Assembly (NCBI GenBank): GCA_965221135.1
Contig: CBDCRZ010000157.1
Location: forward strand, 7,079 to 71,078
Reading direction: 5' to 3'
Origin: Sansalvadorimonas sp965221135
Lineage (GTDB): Bacteria; Pseudomonadota; Gammaproteobacteria; Pseudomonadales; Endozoicomonadaceae
DNA length: 64,000 bases
Positions 18,103 to 27,325 of the stretch are shown here, piece by piece. Numbering within the stretch: position 1 is the stretch's first letter; the number at the start of each line of letters is the position of its first letter. The position numbers and the translations under genes were made by a program. The notes below the pieces were generated by a model. It searched no databases. It saw nothing but the letters and a program-made list of their open reading frames with translations, and had not been told where the DNA came from.

Positions 18103-18308
18103 ACATTGTGACAAGCCAAATCTGCAAGATGCTCATAGCTTCAGCCTTGTTGGTGTTTATTTCGGGGTGCTCTGATGAACCGCTTCCGCCGATGGCCTCA
18201 GAAAAATGTGCAGGGCTAACAAAAGAAGAGCTGGATGGGGATAAACCCACGGACGTACCCTGTGGACGCATCCATAAATATATTAAAAGCGAAGCGAGGG
18301 AGTGGTGA
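18099..18308 (+). CDS. trbK: TrbK: entry-exclusion lipoprotein
   Basis: A small lipoprotein, lipobox 'FISGC', whose short mature part has two further cysteines (KCAG and PCGR), as in TrbK. RK2 TrbK blocks redundant mating at the recipient inner membrane. The GTG at 18099 overlaps the trbJ stop; the ATG at 18129 would still give a complete lipoprotein signal. Confidence 0.82.
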   Translation: MNIVTSQICKMLIASALLVFISGCSDEPLPPMASEKCAGLTKEELDGDKPTDVPCGRIHKYIKSEAREW

Positions 18309-19513
18309 TGATTACAAGACTACTTCTATTTATACCTATAATTTTCCTTTCTTTTGATGCAAGCGCACAGATCACAAGCAATGGTTTATTTGATACAGTC
18401 CTTGCCCAATATTCCGCCGCTGCATCCACCTGGGCGACAGTGATAACCAACCGCGCATCATGGCTCTTCTGGGTTCTTGTTCTTATTAGTATGGTTTGGA
18501 CGTTTGGTTTCATGGCTCTTAAAAAAGCCGATATAGCGGAGTTTTTCGCTGAATTTATACGGTTCACTATTTTTACTGGCTTCTTTTGGTGGTTGCTTAT
18601 CAATGGCCCTGGCTTTGCTATTGATATTATCAACTCATTTAGAATCATTGCAGGTAATGCGTCTGGTTTAGGAGCCGGTATGAGCCCATCAGGAATAGTA
18701 GATATTGGGTTTGAACTCCTAGACCAAACAATAGATACAACATCCTTTTGGGACCCCCTTGATAGTATTATTATAATAACCCTGAGCCTAGCCATTCTGC
18801 TTTTGCTGGCTTTAATTAGTATAAATATGCTCATGCTTTTAATATCCGCCTGGCTTCTTGCTTATGCGGGCGTGTTTTTCTTGGGGTTTGGTGGTAGTCG
18901 CTGGACTTCCGATATGGCCATCAACTATTTCAAAACAGTTCTTGGGCTTGCGGCCCAAATATTCACCATGATTCTGCTGATCGGAGTCGGCAAAACATTT
19001 CTTGATACATATCACACCTCAATGAGCGCTGGCCTCAGTATTTTCGAAACAGCTGTGATGCTAATTGTTGTGGTCATAATGTTTGTATTGAGCAATAAGG
19101 TTCCCTCTTTGGTTTCTGGAATAATTACAGGTTCGTCAGTTGGTGAACAGGGGATTGGCCAGTTTGGGGCAGGTGCCGCTGTGGGGGCTGCTGTTGCTGC
19201 TGGTGCAACCCTCGCATCCGGTGTAGGTGCAGTTGCGGCCGGTGCCACTAGTGCTGGGGGCGGTGCGTCGGCAATAAAAGCCGCGCTCTCAACAGCCACT
19301 CAATCCATGGGCGCAGCAGGCGGTGGCGGTGGCGGTGGCGGTGGCGGTGGCGGTGGCGGTGGCGGTGGCGGTAGCCTCGGAAAAGCAATGGGTATCCTTG
19401 CAAAATCCGGCAAAAATGCAGTGGCCGACGCTATGAAAGAAAGAATTAGCAATACATCCGGTGGCAAGCTGGCCGCCAGAATCAACAACGGCGGCAATAA
19501 GCCAGAGGCTTAA
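18308..19513 (+). CDS. trbL: TrbL: VirB6-like inner-membrane protein
   Basis: 401 aa polytopic protein with a signal-like N-terminus and about six membrane segments between residues 45 and 270, including 'WTFGFMALKKADIAEFFAEF'. The C-terminal tail is alanine/glycine-rich and contains 18 consecutive glycines coded by a GGTGGC tandem repeat. RK2 TrbL is longer (528 aa) but also has a low-complexity tail. The ATG at 18308 overlaps the trbK stop and has GAGGGAG upstream. Confidence 0.9.
   Translation: MITRLLLFIPIIFLSFDASAQITSNGLFDTVLAQYSAAASTWATVITNRASWLFWVLVLISMVWTFGFMALKKADIAEFFAEFIRFTIFTGFFWWLLINGPGFAIDIINSFRIIAGNASGLGAGMSPSGIVDIGFELLDQTIDTTSFWDPLDSIIIITLSLAILLLLALISINMLMLLISAWLLAYAGVFFLGFGGSRWTSDMAINYFKTVLGLAAQIFTMILLIGVGKTFLDTYHTSMSAGLSIFETAVMLIVVVIMFVLSNKVPSLVSGIITGSSVGEQGIGQFGAGAAVGAAVAAGATLASGVGAVAAGATSAGGGASAIKAALSTATQSMGAAGGGGGGGGGGGGGGGGGGSLGKAMGILAKSGKNAVADAMKERISNTSGGKLAARINNGGNKPEA
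19319..19372 (+). repeat. GGTGGC microsatellite in trbL (18 Gly)
   Basis: 54 bp of alternating GGC/GGT codons, effectively nine 6-bp repeats. Copy-number change stays in frame, so tail length can vary without loss of function. Confidence 0.9.
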
Positions 19514-19516
19514 ATA

Positions 19517-19996
19517 ATGAAAACACTAAAAGGGATTTTGTGTTTGTCTGGAGTGTTGTTTTTATCCCCTTTATCCAGCGCGAATGAATTACAGGGAGAC
19601 ACTCGTCTGGCCTGTGAAGCGTTACTGTGTCTGACAGCCCCAACCCGACCTGGTGAATGTGCATCATCCCTTAGTCGCTACTTCAGTATCAAACATAAAA
19701 AACCATGGAAACAGTTTGATCTTCGGTTCGATTTCCTGAGTATCTGCCCCACCAGTAATAGCACACCTCAGATGTCATCCCTGACACGTGCAATAGCAAG
19801 TGGTGCTGGCCGCTGTGATGCTGCCACTCTAAATAAATACCACCGATCAAAAACCAGCAGAGAAAATCGACAGAGTTATGTTTTTGATTACCTGCCCGAC
19901 TACTGCGCTCCATTCTTTTCCCATGAGCTTACTAGAGCTCGCGCCCCAAGGTTTATTAATGCTCCGAGAACGATGTGGGGGAAATGGGTGGATTAG
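19517..19996 (+). CDS. trbM: TrbM: conjugal transfer protein (copy 1)
   Basis: 159 aa with a signal peptide ('GVLFLSPLSSANELQGD') and the TrbM signature: 'ACEALLCLTA', 'GECASSLSRYFSIKHKKPW' and 'FLSICPTS'. Cysteines are paired as in periplasmic TrbM proteins. It follows trbL by 3 bases as the last trb gene before cargo. A second, nearly identical copy lies at 23497-23982. Confidence 0.9.
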   Translation: MKTLKGILCLSGVLFLSPLSSANELQGDTRLACEALLCLTAPTRPGECASSLSRYFSIKHKKPWKQFDLRFDFLSICPTSNSTPQMSSLTRAIASGAGRCDAATLNKYHRSKTSRENRQSYVFDYLPDYCAPFFSHELTRARAPRFINAPRTMWGKWVD

Positions 19997-20006
19997 AGCC
20001 ATTTTC

Positions 20007-20033
20007 GGTACAGCCGTATAACGCAGCTGTACC
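20007..20033. terminator. Hairpin after trbM copy 1
   Basis: GGTACAGC (20007-20014) and GCTGTACC (20026-20033) form an 8-bp stem downstream of trbM, without a strong T-run. An equivalent hairpin follows copy 2 (about 23992-24019). It may be a weak terminator or 3' stabiliser. Confidence 0.45.
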
Positions 20034-20067
20034 GACAGCAATAAAGAAAGGCGCCTAACACACCCTT

Positions 20068-20080
20068 TTTAGCGGCTAAA
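20068..20080. promoter_or_regulatory. KorB operator OB6
   Basis: TTTAGCGGCTAAA 72 bp beyond trbM copy 1. The following 250 bp to the surface-precursor gene hold no gene; KorB bound here could influence that cargo gene. Confidence 0.85.
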
Positions 20081-20326
20081 AAAACACCCTAAATCTCCTG
20101 ATCAAATGTCCCGAAAAACTCCTCTGGCGTTTAAAGCAATAAAAGCACATCACCTGTTGGCGAACAGGATTGAAAAACGTGTTGCTTGTCACCTTGCAGG
20201 CTTTGCCGCCGTGTTGAGACGTCAGCATTTAATAGCTCCTCTTTAAGAAACCATTGCTATTATGGAGTTCCGCTTCACGGCTGAGTAATCAAATCGTGTC
20301 AATAAAGACCGTGTAAAAGAGTAGGG

Positions 20327-23300
20327 ATGATGCTTTGTATGTTGCAAGTCTCAGGCAAAATGAAAGTCTGCTTTTATGCTGTGGTGCTCGGTGTGGTGCC
20401 CTGTTATATCCAGCCTTCTTTTGCCGGTGGTGGTGGCCCATCCGGCAATAGCACAATGGCGGGCAATTATACGGCGGCTGCAGCCCTGCTGAGTACCCTG
20501 CGTAACACCAGTCAGGGCGCAAATGGTACTCCTGTTTCAGGAAAAGGCAGGAGTAAAAGTGGAATGCCCTTTATAGATTCCACCGGCAGCCGTTTTGGCA
20601 ATCATTCCGGCAGCCATTCTGGAAGGGTTCCGAAAGGTCATGGTTTGCAGCTGAACCACACGCTCCATACCGTTCATAACAGAACAGCGGGGGAAGCCTG
20701 GCGAAAAAGCAAGGCCTCGCTCCCGGCCCAACAACGGGCGGGTAACAGCACTCTTAAAACAAACCACACGTCATACCGCACTGATAATGCCACCATCCAC
20801 CCCTCAGAGAATGCCAGAAGGCAAACGGGCTCAGTGTCACAGCCCCACACTTTTGGCGCTGAATCCTATGTGCAAACACCCAGAGGCTACAAACTGGAAA
20901 CCCGCCGCCAGCGCAAACGCCGGGAGGCTGGGGATATTCCCTTAGGCAGTCAAAACTTCACCAGTATTGGACAGTCAGATGGTTGCAGTGGCCACTACCG
21001 ACTGGTTGAGGATATTGATCTTTCAAACAGAACAGACTTGCCCTTGTGCCGTTCGAATGGACATCCTTTTAGTGGCTCACTGAAAAGTGAAGGGCATACC
21101 ATTCGAGGGCTGTGCGTGAACAGAGCCGAAGTGGGGACGACAGGGGGGGATGCCGGACTATTTGGTTATATGAACGGTGCAACAGTCGATGTGCATCTGG
21201 TGAACCCTCGGGTAATCGGCAGAAGGGCAGGAGCCCTGACCGCTCAAATGGACTCTGATAATCAGATTCATATAGTCCATTCTGGGGGTTATGTAGAAGC
21301 GAAAACTGATGGAGTGCCTGTTTCCGCGGGTATGGTGGCAGGCGTGGTCACTGGTCATAACAACTGGATAAATCAAACAAGTGCGACGACAGAACCCCTT
21401 ACAGTCAGAACTTCCCCTCTTGGCGATGGTACAGAAATTGGAGGTGGAGGTTTGGGGGTGATACAAGGGAACAACAACACCCTGATCCAGACAGGACTTT
21501 CCCTGGATGTCCGAGCCACTAATGCCGCAGGCGGTGGGGTAGGTAGAATATTCACTGTACAAAAAAACACTCTGAGACAGGCCGGGGGACATATGGTCTT
21601 GATGGGAGAAACTGCGGGGGGGGGCGGGGGTATTGTAATGAGCTCAGGTAATACCCTCATAGTCCAAACTGGCGTAGATTTGGAAATCACTGCACTTGAA
21701 AGAGGGGCAGGATTTGGCTCTGTAAGCAATTCTGAAAATACTATGGCTTACCTTATATCAGGCAACAATGCTGTTGCTCTTTCCACTATTTCTAGCGCTT
21801 CTGCGAGTGACGCCATCTCAGGGCTAGTAGATATTGCCGGATACCCTCCCGATAATATCCTACCCGGCGTCAATGTGCTCAGCCTCAACACCACCCGGCC
21901 CCAGAACTGGACCGCAGCCCAGCAGGCCTTTTGTGAACAGACCCCCTGCGAGCAAAGCACCACCTGCCACTACCCTAATGAACAGCTGCACACCCTTGTG
22001 CCAGCAGGAAATGATTCCCTGTTGCTGGTGAGCCGACAGCGTTACCCGTTTAATGACCTGTCCGACCAGCAGGGGCTGGTTCGCATGACTCGACTGAACC
22101 GTAATGGTACCGAGTTACGGGCAGACGACACATTTGGCCACAACGGTACGCGGCTTTACTCACCATCACATTCCAGCACAGCCTTACCGCCACCGGGGGC
22201 GCTGGTTGGCCAACTTGTGAACGACACACACTTAACAACCCTTTACGCCCCAGGGCATTCTGCAGGCAGCGGTATCATGACTCTTTTCCCCTTGATTGAC
22301 AGTGACGGAGGCAGTGAAACTTGCGGCGCAGGAAGTGGCGGTGCCTGTTTTCAAACCGCATCACTGGCGGGGCTGGCCGGAGAGCCGGTGTTAATGACCG
22401 GGGGGCCGGAGCCGGATAACATAGGCGTGTGGATGAGAAGCCGAACGGAAACCTGTGATGTTTTGCGCTACTCTGTCGTGCAGTTTCCTCAGGACTCTTC
22501 CGTTCCATCCCTGCCAAATACAACGCCTTCCGTCCAGCCAATTGCGAAGGATGCAGAGGAATATAATCTGTACGTGACCGACTTCCCTGATTCTCCTGTG
22601 GTGGGGCTGGGTGCCGATACAAACTGGTTATATATTGCCCGGCGCAATCAAACCGATATTACTCTGGAACGTTTTGACCGGGTGGACCAAAGGCTGGATT
22701 GCCAAACCACTACACTGCTGGAGAATGTCCTGGAACCGGCATCAAACGCAACAGATGCGCTGGCTTACAATCTTAAGATTCATAATAATCAGGTTCTTCT
22801 GGTTCCCCGGCAAACCCTGGTGGATGACACCACTTCAGGCGGCTCCCAACCCCAGGCGCTGCGTGTCGAGATACCCCAGTACGGCGGTTGTGCCCAATGG
22901 CAAACCCAGCCCGTTTATGGTGTGAATTTCACTCAGCCCGGCCAGCCCATAGACCCAACGGCAACGACCGCTTGCGTAACAATACCAACGTCCAGTGACG
23001 CGATGGGTTGCGGTGATATGATCGGCAGTATTACACCAACGCCGACACCAACACTTGGCGGGGCACTATCTTCTGTTGTCATGCCTTCCCTAACAAATAT
23101 GGCTTTCAGTGAAACCATAACGTCCGGTGATGTTATGGGAACCTTGTCGCCCACACCCAGCGTAAACGCAACCCAGCATCCCGGTTCGAATAATGCGCTG
23201 CCTGTGGCCCTTGGAGTGGCGGTACCCGTTGCAGTGGCGGGCGTTGCCACAGGCATTGCTGCAGGAGCCCTGACCTATAAATACAGAAAGCAATTAAAAA

Positions 23301-23431
23301 AGCTTCTTCGCGCCAGAAAGAAAGCCTGGAAGCCAGAAGAGAGTGAGGGTATGGAATTTGATAGTGCCCAACAGAAAGTGCAATCAATACAAACAACGCA
23401 GCACACTGAACACGTCACCGCTTCTCCTTAA
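20327..23431 (+). CDS. Eukaryote-like type I surface precursor, 1034 aa
   Basis: Unrecognised as a named protein. It has a cleavable signal peptide ending near 'IQPSFAGG' (ATG 20360 gives the cleaner signal; ATG 20327 has the GTAGGG ribosome site). A Gly/Ser/Asn/His-rich region follows, then a polybasic furin-like run 'RRQRKRR' at about 192-198. Next is a GLUG-like beta region ('GHTIRGLCVNR', 'GDAGLFGYMNGATVDVHLVN') up to about 480, a cysteine-containing region, a Pro/Thr stalk, and one membrane helix at about 964-987 ('ALPVALGVAVPVAVAGVATG'). A strongly basic stop-transfer and a 45-residue tail end the protein. About 25 N-X-S/T sequons all lie on the outer side. Flanked by duplicated trbM, so it is cargo. 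Role unknown; host-cell surface mimicry is only inference. Confidence 0.7.
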   Translation: MMLCMLQVSGKMKVCFYAVVLGVVPCYIQPSFAGGGGPSGNSTMAGNYTAAAALLSTLRNTSQGANGTPVSGKGRSKSGMPFIDSTGSRFGNHSGSHSGRVPKGHGLQLNHTLHTVHNRTAGEAWRKSKASLPAQQRAGNSTLKTNHTSYRTDNATIHPSENARRQTGSVSQPHTFGAESYVQTPRGYKLETRRQRKRREAGDIPLGSQNFTSIGQSDGCSGHYRLVEDIDLSNRTDLPLCRSNGHPFSGSLKSEGHTIRGLCVNRAEVGTTGGDAGLFGYMNGATVDVHLVNPRVIGRRAGALTAQMDSDNQIHIVHSGGYVEAKTDGVPVSAGMVAGVVTGHNNWINQTSATTEPLTVRTSPLGDGTEIGGGGLGVIQGNNNTLIQTGLSLDVRATNAAGGGVGRIFTVQKNTLRQAGGHMVLMGETAGGGGGIVMSSGNTLIVQTGVDLEITALERGAGFGSVSNSENTMAYLISGNNAVALSTISSASASDAISGLVDIAGYPPDNILPGVNVLSLNTTRPQNWTAAQQAFCEQTPCEQSTTCHYPNEQLHTLVPAGNDSLLLVSRQRYPFNDLSDQQGLVRMTRLNRNGTELRADDTFGHNGTRLYSPSHSSTALPPPGALVGQLVNDTHLTTLYAPGHSAGSGIMTLFPLIDSDGGSETCGAGSGGACFQTASLAGLAGEPVLMTGGPEPDNIGVWMRSRTETCDVLRYSVVQFPQDSSVPSLPNTTPSVQPIAKDAEEYNLYVTDFPDSPVVGLGADTNWLYIARRNQTDITLERFDRVDQRLDCQTTTLLENVLEPASNATDALAYNLKIHNNQVLLVPRQTLVDDTTSGGSQPQALRVEIPQYGGCAQWQTQPVYGVNFTQPGQPIDPTATTACVTIPTSSDAMGCGDMIGSITPTPTPTLGGALSSVVMPSLTNMAFSETITSGDVMGTLSPTPSVNATQHPGSNNALPVALGVAVPVAVAGVATGIAAGALTYKYRKQLKKLLRARKKAWKPEESEGMEFDSAQQKVQSIQTTQHTEHVTASP

Positions 23432-23496
23432 AATAAGCTTCTATGCCTTCTCATCCACCGGTTTCCCCTGGGTAAGCCGGTGGATAAACAGGGTGT

Positions 23497-23982
23497 GTGC
23501 CCTGGAACTCACTAAAAAGGATTTTGTGTTTGTCTGGAGTGTTGGTTTTATCCCCCTTATCTGGTGCGAATGAATTACAGGGAGATACCCGTCTGGCCTG
23601 TGAAGCATTACTGTGTCTGACAGCCCCAACCCGGCCTGGTGGATGTGCATCATCCCTTAGTCGCTACTTCAGTATCAAACATAAAAAACCATGGAAACAG
23701 TTTGATCTTCGGTTCGATTTCCTGAGTATCTGCCCCACCAGTAATAGCACGCCCCAGATGTCATCTCTGACACGCGCAATAGCAAATGGTGCTGGCCGCT
23801 GTGATGCTGCCACTCTAAATAAATACCACCGTTCAAAAACCAGCAGAGAAAATCGACGGAGTTATTTTTTTGATTACCTGCCCGACTACTGCGCTCCATT
23901 CTTTTCCCATGAGCTTACTAGAGCGCGTGCCCCAAGGTTTATTAATGCTCCGAGACCGATGTGGGGGAAATGGGTGGATTAG
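23497..23982 (+). CDS. trbM: TrbM copy 2 with altered start
   Basis: Nearly identical to copy 1 from residue 6 on ('ACEALLCLTA', 'GGCASSLSRYFSIKHKKPW'). The first codons differ: the ATGAAAACA of copy 1 is replaced, and translation must use the GTG at 23497 or a weak internal start. The duplication also carries the 3' hairpin and the KorB site, so about 560 bp was copied. It may be a by-product of cargo insertion; function uncertain. Confidence 0.7.
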   Translation: MPWNSLKRILCLSGVLVLSPLSGANELQGDTRLACEALLCLTAPTRPGGCASSLSRYFSIKHKKPWKQFDLRFDFLSICPTSNSTPQMSSLTRAIANGAGRCDAATLNKYHRSKTSRENRRSYFFDYLPDYCAPFFSHELTRARAPRFINAPRPMWGKWVD

Positions 23983-24052
23983 AGCAATTTACGGTACAGT
24001 CGTATAACACGACTGTACCGGCAGCAATAAAAAAAGTGCCTCATAAACCCTT

Positions 24053-24065
24053 TTTAGCGGCTAAA
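24053..24065. promoter_or_regulatory. KorB operator OB7
   Basis: TTTAGCGGCTAAA, the counterpart of OB6 downstream of trbM copy 2, duplicated with it. Confidence 0.85.
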
Positions 24066-24090
24066 AAAACACCCTATACCCAAGAAAAAA

Positions 24091-24428
24091 GGGGTCGGAG
24101 TCGAATGGCACTAACTTAAAGCTTCTTGCCACGGCTTTTACCCCCGTGTTCCAGCTCAACCATCGATGCCCTTGGTGCCGAATTAATGTCGACCGGGCTT
24201 AAGTTAGTGCCATTCGGGTCGGAGTCATTTATTGAAGGTATTTATCAAAGCGGATCCTCTACAGGAACATGCTGGTGCGTAAAAGATTAAATGACTCCGA
24301 CCCGAATGGCACTAACTTAAAGCTTCTTGCCACGGCTTTTACCCCGGTGTTCCAGCTCAACCATCGATGCCCTTGGTGCCGAATTAATGTCGACCTGGCT
24401 TAAGTTAGTGCCATTCGACTCCGACCCC
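24091..24428. mobile_element. REP-like nested inverted repeats with two 113-bp elements
   Basis: Two direct copies of a 113-bp element (24103-24215 and 24304-24416, differing at two positions) each end in 17-bp perfect inverted repeats GAATGGCACTAACTTAA / TTAAGTTAGTGCCATTC. They are framed by GGGGTCGGAGTC (24091) and GACTCCGACCCC (24417-24428). The spacer between them is itself bounded by GGGTCGGAGTCATTTA and its complement. This fits non-autonomous MITE- or REP/BIME-type elements inserted at each arm of a palindrome. No transposase is near. Confidence 0.65.
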
Positions 24429-24434
24429 TTTACG

Positions 24435-27267
24435 ATGCTTTTGGAGGATCATTGTCGGTATATGAGGCGGTTTGCTGATTGTGTATTCCCTTCTCTTTTT
24501 GGCCTGTGCCGTCTTGCCATATATCCCGCCATTGCCTTTACTGCACAGCCTCAACGAACGGGCAAGAGGATGAGATTTACCGTGAATATTGGTGCTCACT
24601 TTTGCAGGAGAGAATTGTTTTTTATTTGGTTAATGCTACCGCTGTCAGGGGGCGTGATAGAGAAATGCGCAGCAGCAGATAAAGATACAAAGAAAAGCTG
24701 GGCGGCAATAGTAAAGCCTTCACCTGCTTCCCTGTATCCCGGTCGTACCTGTGTCCGGCCACATGCCTCCCCTTTTCCTGAATCATCAATGCTTCAGTGG
24801 CCGCCTGTATTGACCACATCAAAGACCCATGCCGAAGTCCCTTCACGACAACAGGAATCGTCTGAGGCTACAGTTCGAACACATCCAAAAAGAAGACCAG
24901 ACAGAAAGAGACAATATTACCGCAACCCTTCCGCCGAGCGTTTCGATCAACAGATAGAAGCACTGGCAAACGAAGTGAATCGACTCAAAAAGCAACTTCA
25001 CGGGCCACATCGGGAGAGCCATAAAACCGCGCTTTTAGATCTTGCATTCCAGATGACAGAAAGAGATCCGCACCCGCTTCGAGCCAGTCCCAGAGCCCTT
25101 GCTCTTTTGGCAAATGCGTTTTCAAAATTAGCAAAATATCAAGAAGGCGCCACAGCGTTAGACTGGATAATGAAAGCCGTGATCCACCGCAGTCAAAAAC
25201 AGCAGCTAACCAAACAGTGCGGATTTAAAGCCCAAACACTGGCCATGGTGCTCAATAGCCTGAGTCAGGTGGCGGGTCACAACGCCGACACGACCCGGAA
25301 GGCGCTGGCCAAAGAAGTGGGGAGGCGTGCCCTTGCCGGAGACCTTAAGTGCTGGATAGCGCAAGATCTGGCCATGGTGACCAGTGGCCTGAGCCCGGTG
25401 ACGGGGGACGACGCCGACACGACCCGGAAGGCGCTGGCCAAAGAGGTGGGGAGGCGTGATTTGACTGACTCCAGGGAGTGGTCGGCCCAGCCTCTGGCCA
25501 TGGTGACCAATGGCCTGAGCCAAGTGACGGGGGACGACGCCGACACGACCCGGAAGGCACTGGCCAAAGAGGTGGGAATCCGTGATTTGACTGACCCCAG
25601 GGAGTGGTCGGCCCAGCCTCTGGCCATGGTGACCAATGCCCTGAGGCAGGTGGCGGGGGACGACGCCGACACGACCCGGAAGGCGCTGGCCAAAGAGGTG
25701 GGAAGCCGTGATTTGACCGACACCAAAGAGTGGTCGGCCCAGCATCTGGCCATGGTGACCAATGGCCTGAATCAGGTAGCGGGTGACGACGCCGACACGA
25801 CCCGGAAGGCGCTGGCCAAAGAAGTGGGGAGGCGTGCCCTTGCCGGAGACCTTAAGTGCTGGATAGCGCAAGATCTGGCCATGGTGACCAATGGCCTGAG
25901 CCAGGTGACGGGGGACGACGCCAATACGACCCGGAAGGCGCTGGCCAAAGAAGTGGAGAGGCGTGGCCGGAGACCTTAAGTGCTGGATAGCGCAAAATCT
26001 GGCCATGGTGACCAATGGCCTGAGCCCGGTGGCGGGGTACGACGCCGACATGACCCGGAAGGCGCTGGCCAAAGAGGTGGGGAGGCGCGCCCTTGCCGGA
26101 GACCTTAAGTGCTGGATAGCGCAACATCTGGCCATGGTGACCAATGGCCTGAGCCAGGTGACGGGGGACGACGCCGACACGACCCGGAAGGCGCTGGCCA
26201 AAGAGGTGGGAAGCCGTGATCTGACCGACACCAAAGAGTGGTCGGCCCAGCCTCTGGCCATGGTGACCAATGGCCTGAGCCAGGTGGCGGGTGACGACGC
26301 CGACACGACCCGGAAGGCGCTGGCCAAAGAGGTGGGGAGGCGTGATTTGACCGACACCAAAGAGTGGTCGGCCCAGCATCTGGCCATGGTGGCCAGTGGG
26401 ATGTCTCATTGCTCACACGTCATAGGGGAGGATGTTGTTCAAGCTTCGATTCAAGCCATTATGAACATATCGCCGACTGAACAGGATATCATTATGGCCC
26501 TTGACGCTTTGTGCCGTTTATCTCTGTCAGACGACCAGCTGAAGCTTGGCTATTTCCTGGTTAAACGTCTTTGTGATATGACTGGTTTTATTGACACAGG
26601 CGGCCCTCTACAGCATAACGTCGGCGACTTCTTATGGAACCTGGCCGTTCTGGATTTATGTGCAAAACAAAATCCGCTCGTCAAGGATGATCCTGATACA
26701 CCCCGTTTCGATATCTTTGTTAAGCCGCTAATGGATAGGGAAAATATCAGGGACCTTCTTTCACATCACTGGCAAGACAGATTTGCATATATTTACTGGG
26801 CAGGCATTTCTAACTTGGAAATTGATGTGTCTCCTGCTCTTTCTGCTCCTGAAAAAAAGGTGAAAGTCTCAGCATCACAAAACAGAGTGTTCCAGGCTGT
26901 TAAAAATGCTTTGCCAAACCAAAATATTGTTATGGAAGTGAATATTGAAGGGTTCCCAGTTGATATTCTGGTGGGTAAAACCTTGTGTATAGAGGTCGAT
27001 GGCCCCCATCATTATATTCAGGATGAGACAATGGAAAGCGATGAGCTTCTTCTTGCAAAAGAATTTGGAAAAAGAAGAGCGCGAGACCCTTTGATAGATC
27101 ACATACTCAAAAGCCTGGGGTTTGAGGTGCTGCGTATTTCCTATGTTGAGACTGACTCGGTCGCAGGCCTTGGAACGTTTGTTGATCGGGTGATAAATGC
27201 AATGGACGAACAAGAAATGAGTAACCAGTATGAAGGCCTGAGAGTGAATGACTTGCCAGCCTGGTAA
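24435..27267 (+). pseudogene. OPR-like repeat RAP-domain protein 1 (frameshifted)
   Basis: First of four tandem paralogues. It starts at an ATG equivalent to that of the intact copies ('MLLEDH'). The frame runs through an R-K-rich linker and repeats 0 to 5, then breaks near 25956: GCGTGGCCGGAGACC stands where the other copies have GCGTGCCCTTGCCGGAGACC, a 5-base deletion. The original frame ends at 25979. The second half (from a GTG at 25963) is open to 27267 and holds repeats 6 to 9 and an intact RAP domain ('CIEVDGPHHYIQ'). Residue after AQ in successive repeats: T-D-P-P-H-D / N-H-P-H. It may be dead, or may yield two partial proteins. Confidence 0.8.
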
Positions 27268-27325
27268 GCTTCCTACCAACCACCTGAACGCCACCATTTC
27301 AGGCAATGATTTTTCCTTTCCGGTT

